The notes: generated from the letters alone by a model not told the origin. Numbered from the stretch's first letter, positions 1-5,709 are shown. The stretch: DNA of 5,709 nt from Planctomycetia bacterium (GCA_005804005.1 SYPI01000021.1:1-5709); one strand, 5' to 3'. Made by a program: numbers and translations.

Positions 1-1
1 C

Positions 2-397
2 CCCCAGCCGAGCCGCACGCTGTGCTCGATCACCGAGGACGACTCCGATGGTTTCAACTTCAACAATCAGGGGTGGGTAGTCGACCCACGCACGCCCGGC
101 GGAACACCGGACAACAATCCGATCGCCGCCACCGGTTGGGAGGGTTGGATCGACTGGCCGGCCTTCTGGGATCCGCGCAACATCACCTACTCGTATGTCG
201 ACGGTTCGACCGAGTCGTACTCGTTGCAGAAGCCCAGCTTGGTTGGTGAGATTGAGGGGCCACCCGGCGCCGGGTTCGGGCACCGCTATCCGGAGCCGGC
301 CCTGAACGGCTTCCGCAACGACTGGTACCACTTCAGGGAGCGACTCCTGCCGGGGGTGATCCCGGCGCTGCCACTGAAGTTCACTCCCGGCGGTTGA
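2..397 (+). CDS. Pseudopilin-like protein, copy 1 (5' truncated by window edge)
   Basis: This is the C-terminal 131 residues of a protein whose start lies left of the window; the frame is set by codons starting at base 2. It aligns along its whole visible length with the C-terminal parts of the two genes that follow: P-S-R-T-L-C-S, then E-D-D, then D-P-R-T-P-G, then G-W-x-G-W-I-D-W-P, then T-Y-S-Y-V-D-G-S-T-E-S-Y, and a closing F-R-E-R-L-L-P-G-V-I-P-A-L-P tail. By homology the missing part should hold a prepilin signal and an N-terminal hydrophobic helix. The likely role is an exported, envelope-associated pseudopilin-like protein; substrate and partners are unknown. The stop (395-397) is followed after two bases by the next gene's ATG, so the genes are probably co-transcribed. 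Family call is good, function is open. Confidence 0.8.
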   Translation, partial: PQPSRTLCSITEDDSDGFNFNNQGWVVDPRTPGGTPDNNPIAATGWEGWIDWPAFWDPRNITYSYVDGSTESYSLQKPSLVGEIEGPPGAGFGHRYPEPALNGFRNDWYHFRERLLPGVIPALPLKFTPGG

Positions 398-399
398 CC

Positions 400-1392
400 A
401 TGCGGCGCCGGAACGGGATGGCGGGCGCCTTCACCCTGACCGAACTCATCGTGGTGGTGGCCATCATCGTGCTGTTGATGAGTCTGGTGATGGTGGCAGC
501 CAAGCAGGCGCTGGTTCAGGCGCGAGTGGCTGGCTGCTTCAGCAATCAGCGGCAGATTGCCTTCGCCTATGCCAACTACGCCAACGACAATACTGTCGCG
601 TTCGTCAGCCCGCGCACCTCGGCCAGCGATTTCACCGGCACGCTGACCAACACCTGTGGGTCGTTCCCGATTGTTATCAACAACGGCAACACCAACTCCG
701 ACTCCTACCACTCATGGACGGCTTCCTACGGTGCCAACCTGATCGGCAACCGTGAGCGGTCGACCGCCCTGACCAAGGGGCGGCTCTTTCCGTACATGGG
801 CGACGAGAAGCTGTATCGCTCGCCGCTGGAGCCGGAGCGCGATCGCCTGCGTTCGTACTCGATCAACGGCTTCGTCGGGGTCACCGTGCCGACTGACGCG
901 GTGGGAATGGTCAGTGGATGGCACCAGTGGTTCTGCGCCAAGGGTGTGACTCCGGTGATGTGGCGCACCACCCATCTGGCGCGCATTCCGCAGCCCAGCC
1001 GCACCCTCTGTTCGCTCACCGAGGATGACTCGGAGGGCTTCAACTACAACAACGAAGGCTGGGTGATTGATCCGCGGACTCCCGGCGATATCGCCTTCCT
1101 GTACGACAACAACCCGGTCGCCTCCACCGGCTGGTCCGGCTGGATAGACTGGCCCGCGCTCTGGGACCCGAAGCATCTGACTTATTCATATGTCGATGGC
1201 TCGACCGAGTCGTACGCCTTGCAGAAGCCGGCGCTGGTCTCCGAGATCGAAGGGCCACCGGGTGCTGGGTTCGGCCATTGGTACGCCGAGCCGAACTACA
1301 ACGGGTTTCGCCGCGACTGGTACCACTTCCGCGAGCGACTAGCCCCGGGGATCATTCCGGCGCTTCCGGTGAAGTTCACCCCGGGCGGTTGA
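400..1392 (+). CDS. Pseudopilin-like protein with prepilin signal, copy 2
   Basis: A 330-residue protein. Residues 1-10 form a short basic leader (three Arg in a row) ending in Ala; the expected prepilin peptidase cut is A10/F11, giving mature F-T-L-T-E with the conserved Glu5 at residue 15. Residues ~16-36 are a hydrophobic helix. Then come C-F-S-N-Q-R-Q-I-A-F-A (46-56) and Y-A-N-D-N (60-64), typical of PVC pseudopilins; R-L-F-P-Y-M with L-Y-R-S-P (128-142); R-S-Y-S-I-N-G-F (151-158); and T-Y-S-Y-V-D-G-S (261-268), which resembles the end of the H-X9-DG C-terminal motif but lacks its His at the usual place. Cys46, 86, 179 and 204 are all kept in copy 3. I chose the ATG at 400, since the TTG at 394 overlaps the preceding stop. 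No Shine-Dalgarno sequence is visible, so translational coupling to copy 1 is likely. Probably inner-membrane or envelope located after processing; specific role unknown. Confidence 0.87.
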   Translation: MRRRNGMAGAFTLTELIVVVAIIVLLMSLVMVAAKQALVQARVAGCFSNQRQIAFAYANYANDNTVAFVSPRTSASDFTGTLTNTCGSFPIVINNGNTNSDSYHSWTASYGANLIGNRERSTALTKGRLFPYMGDEKLYRSPLEPERDRLRSYSINGFVGVTVPTDAVGMVSGWHQWFCAKGVTPVMWRTTHLARIPQPSRTLCSLTEDDSEGFNYNNEGWVIDPRTPGDIAFLYDNNPVASTGWSGWIDWPALWDPKHLTYSYVDGSTESYALQKPALVSEIEGPPGAGFGHWYAEPNYNGFRRDWYHFRERLAPGIIPALPVKFTPGG

Positions 1393-1394
1393 TG

Positions 1395-2408
1395 ATGGAC
1401 CGCCCGCGCAGCAGGCGGCATTGCCGCGCCTTCACTCTGACTGAACTCATCGTGGTAGTGGCCATTCTGGTGCTGCTGATGTCGCTGGTGGTCATCGCAA
1501 CTCGCAAGGCGGTGCTGATGGCCCGGGTAGCCAATTGCCTCAGCAATCAGCGGCAGATCGCCTTCGCCCAGTCGAGTTACACCACCGATCACAACGGCGC
1601 CTACGCCAGCAACCAGACCAAGGTGTGGCCGGGGATGGACCTCGACTTCACCATCAGCGACGCCGCCTGTGGCAACTACGACATCCTCATCAACAACGGC
1701 GTCACCACCGACACCAAGTACCACGGTTGGGTGGCGTCATACGGGGCCAATATGCAATCGGCCGCGGATGGCGAGCGCGAGAAACCAGGCGCGCTGAAGA
1801 ACGGGCGGATTTGGAGTTACCTCGGTGATCTGGATGCCTACAAGTCGCCGCTGGAACCCAAGAGTGATCGGATTCGCTCCTACTCGCTGAATGGATTTGT
1901 AGGTTCGACGGTGCCGGAAGATTCCTCATGGCGGGCGCAAGATTGGCACGCTTGGTTCTGCGCCAAGGGAGTTTCCATGCCGCAGCTGAAGACCACGCAC
2001 GCCTCGGGTGTGCCCGCGCCCGCCCGCACCATCTGCTCAATCGTCGAGGACGACCGTCGGCTGGGGAATCTCATGTACAACGCTGGCGGCTGGCTGTTCG
2101 ACCCGCGCACCCCAGCCGGAACGCCCGATCTGAATCCGCAGCCAGCCATCGGTTGGCAAGGCTGGATCGACTGGCCCGCATTCTGGTACCCCGAGGCGAT
2201 CACCTACTCGTATGTCGATGGTTCGACCGAGTCGTACGCCTTGCAGAGGCCAGCGCTGGTCGGTGAGATCGAAGGGCCCTCGGGGTGGGGTCACGGCTAT
2301 CTCGAACCCGCCTACGACGGCTTTCGCCGCGACTGGTACCACTTCCGCGAGCGACTCCTGCCGGGGGTGATCCCCGCGCTGCCCTTGAAGCACACTCCCG
2401 GCGGTTGA
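1395..2408 (+). CDS. Pseudopilin-like protein with prepilin signal, copy 3
   Basis: A 337-residue paralog of copy 2. An Arg-rich leader (residues 1-12) ends in Ala12, followed by mature F-T-L-T-E (Glu17) and a hydrophobic helix to about residue 37. It then shares C-L-S-N-Q-R-Q-I-A-F-A (48-58), a Y-K-S-P-L-E-P segment (149-155), R-S-Y-S-L-N-G-F-V-G (161-170), D-P-R-T-P (236-240), T-Y-S-Y-V-D-G-S-T-E-S-Y (270-281) and the common F-R-E-R-L-L-P-G-V-I-P tail. Residues ~65-95 and ~171-185 diverge most from copy 2. I chose the ATG at 1395 because it lies at the same offset from the upstream stop as the copy 2 start. The adjacent in-frame ATG at 1392, overlapping that stop (TGATG), is equally possible and adds one Met. 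No clear ribosome binding site is present. It is the last gene of the array and runs convergently into asnS with 6 bases between stops. Confidence 0.87.
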   Translation: MDRPRSRRHCRAFTLTELIVVVAILVLLMSLVVIATRKAVLMARVANCLSNQRQIAFAQSSYTTDHNGAYASNQTKVWPGMDLDFTISDAACGNYDILINNGVTTDTKYHGWVASYGANMQSAADGEREKPGALKNGRIWSYLGDLDAYKSPLEPKSDRIRSYSLNGFVGSTVPEDSSWRAQDWHAWFCAKGVSMPQLKTTHASGVPAPARTICSIVEDDRRLGNLMYNAGGWLFDPRTPAGTPDLNPQPAIGWQGWIDWPAFWYPEAITYSYVDGSTESYALQRPALVGEIEGPSGWGHGYLEPAYDGFRRDWYHFRERLLPGVIPALPLKHTPGG

Positions 2409-2414
2409 GCGAAT

Positions 2415-3827
2415 TCAGTATGCGCAGTTTTTCGGGGTGCGCGGGAATGGAATCACATCGCGGATGTTCTGCATGCCGGTGGCGTAGACGATTGTTCGCT
2501 CGAAGCCCAAGCCGAATCCAGCGTGGGGCACGGTGCCGTAGCGCCGCAGGTCGCGATACCAGCCGTATGCGGCCTTGTCCAAGTGCATCTCGTCCATCCG
2601 CGCATCAAGCATGTCCAGGCGTTCTTCGCGCTGACTGCCGCCGACGATCTCGCCGATCCCCGGGCAGAGAATGTCCATGGCGGCGACGGTCTTGCTGTCG
2701 TCGTTCATGCGCATGTAGAAGGCCTTGATCTGCTTTGGGTAGTTCATCAACACCACCGGGCGGCCGACCAGTGTCTCGGTCAGGTACCGCTCATGTTCGC
2801 TCTGTAGATCGACGCCCCACTTCACCGGATACTCGAACTTTTGGCCGTTGCGAGCGGCTTCTTCAAGGCGCCGCACTCCCTCGGTGTAGTCCATCCGTTC
2901 GAAGTTGGCCGAGCAGAGGGTCTCCAGACGCGTGATGCAGTCCTTGTCGACCCGCTCGGCGAAGAACTTCATGTCGTCGCCGCGCTCGGCCAACAGGGTG
3001 GTGAACATGAACTTGAGCAGCGCCTCGGCCAGGTCGGCGTCGGCCGCCAGATCGGCGAAGGCGATCTCCGGCTCGATCATCCAGAACTCTGCCAGATGCC
3101 GACTGGTGTTGCTGTTCTCGGCGCGGAATGTTGGTCCGAAGGTGTAGACCTTTGACAGCGCCATGCACCAGGTCTCCACATTGAGTTGCCCGGAGACGGT
3201 CAGGTGCGTTTCGCGGCCAAAGAAGTCCTGCGAGTAATCCACCTGCCCGTCCGGAGTGCGCGGCAACTTCATCATGTCCAGCGTTGAAACGCGGAACATC
3301 TGTCCAGCCCCCTCGCAGTCGGCACCGGTGATGATCGGCGTGTGCACCCAGAGGAATCCGCGCTCATGGAAAAACCGCTGCACCGCCATGGCCAGCGTGT
3401 GGCGCACGCGACCGATGGCCCCAAAGGTGTTGGTGCGCGAGCGCAGGTGAGCCACGTCGCGCAGGTACTCGTAGGAGTGCGCCTTGGGCTGGATCGGATA
3501 GGTGTCAGGGTCGTCGATCCATCCCACAACCTGAATGCTGCTGGCCTGCATTTCCAGCGACTGTCCCTTGCCTTGGCTCTGCACCAGCGTGCCCTCACAC
3601 ACCACCGCGCAGCCAGCGGTCAGCCGCAGGACATCCGACTGGTAGTTCGACAGGCTCGCCGGGGCCACCACCTGCATCGGATCGAAGCGGCTGCCGTCGG
3701 AAACATGCACGAAGGAGATGCCAGCCTTGGAGTCCCGGCGAGTCCGGACCCACCCCTGAATTCGGGCGGTCGTCCCCACTGCGGCGGGGCCCTGTTTGAC
3801 GAGGTCGGCTATGGATTGTGCATGCAT
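2415..3827 (-). CDS. asnS: Asparagine--tRNA ligase (AsnRS)
   Basis: A complete 470-residue class IIb aminoacyl-tRNA synthetase that charges tRNA-Asn with asparagine using ATP in the cytoplasm. The N-terminal OB-fold anticodon-binding domain covers about residues 1-105 ([10 protein letters not shown] at 25-34, then F-V-H-V-S-D-G). The catalytic core follows: motif 1 around 152-167 ([13 protein letters not shown]), S-G-Q-L-N at 212-216, motif 2 at 234-254 ([16 protein letters not shown]), and motif 3 at 439-451 (G-L-G-F-E-R). The C-terminus ends in [10 protein letters not shown], as expected. Length and wording match E. coli AsnS (466 residues, recalled) almost throughout, which separates it from AspRS and LysRS. 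The start is the ATG at 3827, which gives the usual short lead into the OB fold; no strong Shine-Dalgarno sequence precedes it. All catalytic motifs are intact. It is convergent with the pilin array and divergent from the receiver-like gene. Confidence 0.97.
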   Translation of the reverse strand: MHAQSIADLVKQGPAAVGTTARIQGWVRTRRDSKAGISFVHVSDGSRFDPMQVVAPASLSNYQSDVLRLTAGCAVVCEGTLVQSQGKGQSLEMQASSIQVVGWIDDPDTYPIQPKAHSYEYLRDVAHLRSRTNTFGAIGRVRHTLAMAVQRFFHERGFLWVHTPIITGADCEGAGQMFRVSTLDMMKLPRTPDGQVDYSQDFFGRETHLTVSGQLNVETWCMALSKVYTFGPTFRAENSNTSRHLAEFWMIEPEIAFADLAADADLAEALLKFMFTTLLAERGDDMKFFAERVDKDCITRLETLCSANFERMDYTEGVRRLEEAARNGQKFEYPVKWGVDLQSEHERYLTETLVGRPVVLMNYPKQIKAFYMRMNDDSKTVAAMDILCPGIGEIVGGSQREERLDMLDARMDEMHLDKAAYGWYRDLRRYGTVPHAGFGLGFERTIVYATGMQNIRDVIPFPRTPKNCAY

Positions 3828-4030
3828 GAGCGGCGCAGCCTAGCGCGAGCCGCAGGCGGCAATTGCGCCACTTTGGCAGGGGTCTTGCGAGGGCCGGCGA
3901 TGGAGTTCTCCACACTGGGCGTCCTCGGCGCGTTACCGGACTCATTCGAGCCGGAATCTCCGGTCAAACTCGTTTGTCCGCTCGCGCGCCTGACTCCAGA
4001 TGGGCATACCGATTGCGCTTTCTCCGGGCC
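3828..4030. other. Divergent intergenic region between asnS and the receiver-like gene
   Basis: About 200 bases separate the two divergent starts, so the promoters for both directions should lie here. I looked for -35/-10 pairs in both orientations and found none with acceptable spacing. There is no tRNA, riboswitch-like fold or T-box-like element that I can recognise ahead of asnS. The only symmetry seen is a short ACCGGA/TCCGGT inverted repeat (3935-3940 and 3959-3964) with an internal CCGGA/TCCGG pair, too short to call an operator. Confidence 0.4.
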
Positions 4031-4531
4031 ATGCGCTTGGCCAGCAACATTCAGGCAACACCAGCTACCGCTGGCGCGGATGCCGGGCTTCCCGCATCAA
4101 GACGGCTGAACCTGCTGCTGGGCGAGGGTGCCTGGCGTGGTGATGCGCTACATGACCAGTTGCCTGGTGTTCTGAAGCCGATCGGAATTGATGTGCTTCG
4201 CGCCCAGTCGGCGCGGGCTGCGGCGCAGGTCGCCGAGCAAATCCGCATCCACATCGCCGTCATCGACATCTCGATTCCGGTGGACGAAACCCACGCCGTT
4301 GAAGCTGGGCAGCAGGTGCTGCAACTGCTGATGCGCATCCCGGCGCGCCCGCCGGTGGTGGTGGTGCGTCCGCCCCAGCCCTCACAGCGGGCCAGCGCTC
4401 GCCTGCTGAGCGATGCGCTGCGCGGCGGCGCCTTCGCCGTCCTTGATCGCCCGCTGCAACTCGAAGCAGTGCTCGAAGTGTTGCGCCGCGTTGTGCAGCG
4501 CCACTACGCCGGCATGTGGCGTGCCGGCTGA
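4031..4531 (+). CDS. Degenerate response-regulator receiver-domain protein
   Basis: A 166-residue protein that reads like a single CheY-type receiver domain without an output domain. A first strand (L-N-L-L-L-G-E-G, 26-33) sits where the acidic pocket normally is, but only one acid (Glu32) is present. H-I-A-V-I-D-I-S-I-P (74-83) places Asp79 at the phospho-acceptor position. P-P-V-V-V-V-R-P (107-114) puts Arg113 where Ser/Thr is usual. G-G-A-F-A-V-L-D-R-P-L (132-142) has Arg140 instead of the conserved Lys before Pro. A closing helix L-E-A-V-L-E-V-L-R-R-V-V follows. It may thus be a phosphorylation-impaired or pseudo-receiver. I prefer the ATG at 4031; upstream in-frame codons (from 3863) encode Arg-rich, family-unlike sequence. 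No Shine-Dalgarno sequence is visible. It lies 64 bases ahead of groES on the same strand, so it could share a transcript. The receiver assignment is by pattern; function is unknown. Confidence 0.66.
   Translation: MRLASNIQATPATAGADAGLPASRRLNLLLGEGAWRGDALHDQLPGVLKPIGIDVLRAQSARAAAQVAEQIRIHIAVIDISIPVDETHAVEAGQQVLQLLMRIPARPPVVVVRPPQPSQRASARLLSDALRGGAFAVLDRPLQLEAVLEVLRRVVQRHYAGMWRAG
4508..4528 (+). other. Perfect 7-bp hairpin at the 3' end of the receiver-like gene
   Basis: GCCGGCA (4508-4514) pairs perfectly with TGCCGGC (4522-4528) across a 7-base loop, immediately before the TGA stop. No T-run follows, so it does not qualify as a Rho-independent terminator. It could stabilise or attenuate an mRNA running on into groES, or be a chance product of GC-rich codons for the A-G-M-W-R-A-G end. 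Confidence 0.35.
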
Positions 4532-4584
4532 AACAATGCGGATCATCCCGACTTCCCCTCGCGTTCCCCCTATTTGACCCCCTC

Positions 4585-4589
4585 AGGAG
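4585..4589 (+). promoter_or_regulatory. Ribosome binding site of groES
   Basis: AGGAG lies six bases before the groES ATG. It is the clearest Shine-Dalgarno sequence in the window, in contrast to the pilin genes, which have none, and it fixes the groES start. Confidence 0.8.
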
Positions 4590-4595
4590 ACAGAC

Positions 4596-4886
4596 ATGAA
4601 GGTTCGACCCCTCGGTGACAAGATCATCGTCAAGCGTGACGAAGCCCAGAAGAAGACCGACGCTGGCATTTTTCTCCCCGAAACCGCCAAGGACAAGCCC
4701 AAGCAGGGCAAGGTCATCGCCGTCGGCGCTGGCAACCTGAACAAGGAAAAGGGCACCTATGTTCCCTTCACCGTGAAGAAGGGCGACACGGTCATCTTTT
4801 CGAGCTACTCCGGCACGGAGATCAAGATCGAGAACGAGGACTACCTAATCATGACCGAGGAAGACATCCTCGGCATCGTGGACTGA
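4596..4886 (+). CDS. groES: Co-chaperonin GroES (Cpn10)
   Basis: A complete 96-residue GroES, the heptameric lid that caps the GroEL chamber in the cytoplasm. It opens with M-K-V-R-P-L-G-D-K-I-I-V-K-R (1-14). The mobile loop that contacts GroEL is at about 17-33, with the hydrophobic G-I-F-L-P contact segment (25-29). K-Q-G-K-V-I-A-V-G-A-G (36-46) follows, then K-K-G-D-T-V-I-F (65-72) and S-G-T-E-I-K-I (76-82), ending with E-E-D-I-L-G-I-V-D. Length and order are normal for bacterial GroES. It is followed 8 bases later by a small unknown gene and then groEL. No CIRCE operator (TTAGCACTC inverted repeat) occurs upstream, so HrcA control at this site is not supported. Bases 4619-4697 recur exactly at the right end of the window. 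Confidence 0.97.
   Translation: MKVRPLGDKIIVKRDEAQKKTDAGIFLPETAKDKPKQGKVIAVGAGNLNKEKGTYVPFTVKKGDTVIFSSYSGTEIKIENEDYLIMTEEDILGIVD
4619..4697 (+). repeat. 79-base exact direct repeat, copy inside groES
   Basis: This stretch encodes groES residues from Lys9 through the mobile loop to the A-K-D-K segment, and is the native copy because GroES reads normally through it. It is identical over all 79 bases, by eye, to 5631-5709, which lies 1012 bases further on. Confidence 0.95.
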
Positions 4887-4894
4887 CCCAAGCC

Positions 4895-5119
4895 ATGTTG
4901 CGCGAAGACCTCTACGGCATCCTCACCCACCTGCGCCGCGCCAATCGTGAAGTCGACCTGATTCTGGTCGGCGACTCGCGGCCGATCGAACTGCGCAATG
5001 TGGTCACCATCGAAGAGACCGGCCCCGGCAATCTCATCGAAGTGAAAACTAGGCAGAACAACATCTGGATCGACCCCTCCCATGTGGCCGCGGCCTACTC
5101 GGCCCGCGCCGACATCTGA
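4895..5119 (+). CDS. Small uncharacterised protein between groES and groEL
   Basis: A 74-residue protein that I do not recognise. An N-terminal amphipathic stretch ([16 protein letters not shown]) is followed by alternating hydrophobic segments that look like beta strands: V-D-L-I-L-V-G (20-26), [11 protein letters not shown] (31-41), N-L-I-E-V-K-T (46-52) and N-N-I-W-I-D-P (54-60). The pattern suggests a small beta-barrel, loosely like FlbD or Sm-type folds, but this is only inference. No signal peptide or membrane segment is seen, so it is probably cytoplasmic. It starts 8 bases after the groES stop with no Shine-Dalgarno sequence, which suggests translational coupling, and ends 35 bases before groEL. 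Its codon use and GC content look like those of its neighbours. Its place in the chaperonin operon suggests co-expression under stress; a direct role with GroEL is untested. That it is a real gene is supported by its tight fit between the two stops and starts. Confidence 0.72.
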   Translation: MLREDLYGILTHLRRANREVDLILVGDSRPIELRNVVTIEETGPGNLIEVKTRQNNIWIDPSHVAAAYSARADI

Positions 5120-5140
5120 ACTTCAACACCAACCCCCAAC

Positions 5141-5145
5141 AAAGG
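5141..5145 (+). promoter_or_regulatory. Probable ribosome binding site of groEL
   Basis: AAAGG lies nine bases before the ATG at 5155. It is weaker than the groES site but the best candidate in the 35-base gap, and it supports that start. Confidence 0.55.
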
Positions 5146-5154
5146 TTTCCTCCA

Positions 5155-5709
5155 ATGCCAGCTAAGCAAATTTCGTACGAGAACGATGCCCGCGAGAAGA
5201 TTCTCCGCGGCGTTCAGAAACTCGCCCGGGCCGTCAAGGTCACTCTCGGTCCGTCCGGCCGCGTAGTTGTCCTCGAGAAGTCCTTCGGCGCTCCCACCGT
5301 CACCAAGGACGGCGTCACCGTTGCCAAGGAGGTCGAACTAGAGGACGCCTACGAGAACATGGGCGCACAGATGGTCAAGGAAGTGGCTAGCAAGTCGTCC
5401 AAGGACGCTGGCGACGGCACCACCACCGCCACCATCTACGCCGAGGCCATCTTCCAAGAGGGTCTGAAGAACATCACCGCTGGCGCTAACGCCAACGCCG
5501 TCAAGCGCGGCGTGGATCGCGCCGTGGCCACGGTGGTCGAGGAATTGCAGCGCCTGAGCAAGCCAGTGCGCAACTCCACCGAGATCGCCCAGGTCGGTTC
5601 CTGCAGCGCCAATCAGGACACCCAGATCGGCAAGATCATCGTCAAGCGTGACGAAGCCCAGAAGAAGACCGACGCTGGCATTTTTCTCCCCGAAACCGCC
5701 AAGGACAAG
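5155..5709 (+). CDS. groEL: Chaperonin GroEL, N-terminal part; 3' end chimeric
   Basis: The frame is open for 185 codons to the window edge. Residues 1-162 are plainly GroEL, the tetradecameric ATP-driven folding chamber. They include V-K-V-T-L-G-P (28-34, nucleotide binding), [10 protein letters not shown] (50-59), the ATPase motif G-D-G-T-T-T-A-T (86-93) with catalytic Asp87, T-A-G-A-N (108-112) and E-I-A-Q-V-G (143-148). This is the equatorial domain and the start of the intermediate domain. GroEL should continue after I-G-K-I-I with A-D-A-M-like sequence. Instead residues 163-185 are groES sequence (V-K-R-D-E-A-Q-K-K onwards), in frame, because bases 5631-5709 copy 4619-4697. I treat everything past about 5641 as not groEL. 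The apical and C-terminal domains are missing. The wording N-I-T-A-G-A-N and [12 protein letters not shown] fits PVC bacteria. Whether this is the main or an accessory GroEL cannot be judged from this fragment. Confidence 0.92.
   Translation, partial: MPAKQISYENDAREKILRGVQKLARAVKVTLGPSGRVVVLEKSFGAPTVTKDGVTVAKEVELEDAYENMGAQMVKEVASKSSKDAGDGTTTATIYAEAIFQEGLKNITAGANANAVKRGVDRAVATVVEELQRLSKPVRNSTEIAQVGSCSANQDTQIGKIIVKRDEAQKKTDAGIFLPETAKDK
5631..5709 (+). repeat. 79-base exact direct repeat, misplaced copy at the end of the window
   Basis: This is an exact copy of groES bases 4619-4697 that interrupts groEL at Gly159/Lys160 and runs to the last base. The bases just before it differ from those in groES (ATCGG versus GGTGA), so the junction is sharp. 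It begins in CAAGATCATC, sequence that groEL itself would be expected to carry for G-K-I-I. This points to a microhomology-driven chimera or assembly graph error rather than a real gene segment. Confidence 0.9.

Larger units (their letters stand above)
2..2408 (+). repeat. Tandem array of three paralogous pseudopilin-like genes
   Basis: Three related genes follow head to tail with only two untranslated bases at each junction. The 3' modules, from the T-Y-S-Y-V-D-G codons to the stop, align at 182-397, 1177-1392 and 2199-2408. By hand count, copies 1 and 2 are identical at 59 of 71 residues there, and copy 3 is two residues shorter. Both junctions carry a GGCGGTTGA stop context followed by an ATG at the same spacing. 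The array therefore arose by gene duplication. It may extend left of the window. Confidence 0.85.

Noticed and set aside
394..399. TTG start for pseudopilin copy 2
   Set aside because: It overlaps the stop of copy 1 and adds only two residues. The ATG at 400 matches the position of the copy 3 start.
1278..1394. Long upstream extension of pseudopilin copy 3
   Set aside because: It would overlap the end of copy 2 by over 100 bases and place the prepilin leader deep inside the protein, where it could not be processed normally.
2360..2380. GGGG/CCCC hairpin near the end of pseudopilin copy 3 as a terminator for either convergent gene
   Set aside because: It encodes the conserved P-G-V-I-P segment found in all copies and has no T-run on either strand.
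3935..3964. ACCGGA/TCCGGT inverted repeat as an operator
   Set aside because: Six-base arms with an 18-base spacer in GC-rich sequence are expected by chance, and no known operator matches.
3863..4030. 56-residue N-terminal extension of the receiver-like protein
   Set aside because: The added residues are Arg-rich and unlike a receiver domain or signal peptide, and have no ribosome binding site. The ATG at 4031 fits the domain start.
3342..4109. 255-codon plus-strand open frame
   Set aside because: Most of it lies antisense to asnS, whose product is unmistakable. The translation has no family features and arises from GC-rich codon bias.
4574..4579. TTGACC as a -35 box for groES
   Set aside because: It lies only 16 bases before the ATG and overlaps the space needed for the ribosome binding site, leaving no room for a -10 box and a transcript start.
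5155..5709. A genuine GroEL-GroES fusion protein
   Set aside because: The GroES part is an exact nucleotide copy of the neighbouring gene, starts within shared sequence and runs to the window edge. An artefact explains this better than a functional fusion.

Overview
The window looks like a GC-rich bacterial contig, most likely from the Planctomycetota-Verrucomicrobiota-Lentisphaerota (PVC) group. Two things point there. The tandem genes encode pseudopilin-like proteins with an FTLTE prepilin signal, an SNQRQIAFA segment and a late DG motif, a type that is abundant in those phyla. The GroEL N-terminus carries PVC-like wording ([26 protein letters not shown]). This assignment is by recognition only and goes no finer than the superphylum.

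Layout: (1) 2-2408, plus strand: three tandem, near-abutting paralogous pseudopilin-like genes, the first cut by the left edge. (2) 2415-3827, minus strand: a complete asparaginyl-tRNA synthetase gene (asnS), convergent with the third pilin gene across a 6-base gap. (3) 3828-4030: a divergent intergenic region with no element I can defend. (4) 4031-4531, plus: a small degenerate response-regulator receiver protein. (5) 4596-5709, plus: a chaperonin cluster of groES, a 74-residue unknown protein, and the start of groEL.

The pseudopilin genes are probably co-translated and would use a type II secretion/type IV pilus type prepilin peptidase encoded elsewhere. asnS is housekeeping and unrelated to them. 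The GroES/GroEL pair forms the folding chamber. The receiver-like protein and the small protein beside it are the less ordinary members of that neighbourhood.

The right end is suspect. The last 79 bases (5631-5709) are an exact copy of groES-internal bases 4619-4697, and they replace the expected continuation of groEL after its residue ~160. The switch falls in a short stretch both genes share (coding K-I-I) and keeps the frame. This is most simply an assembly or library chimera, so the last 79 bases should not be read as groEL. I do not see a convincing new system. The best biological leads are the small protein wedged between groES and groEL, the degenerate receiver next to them, and the tandem pseudopilin array.
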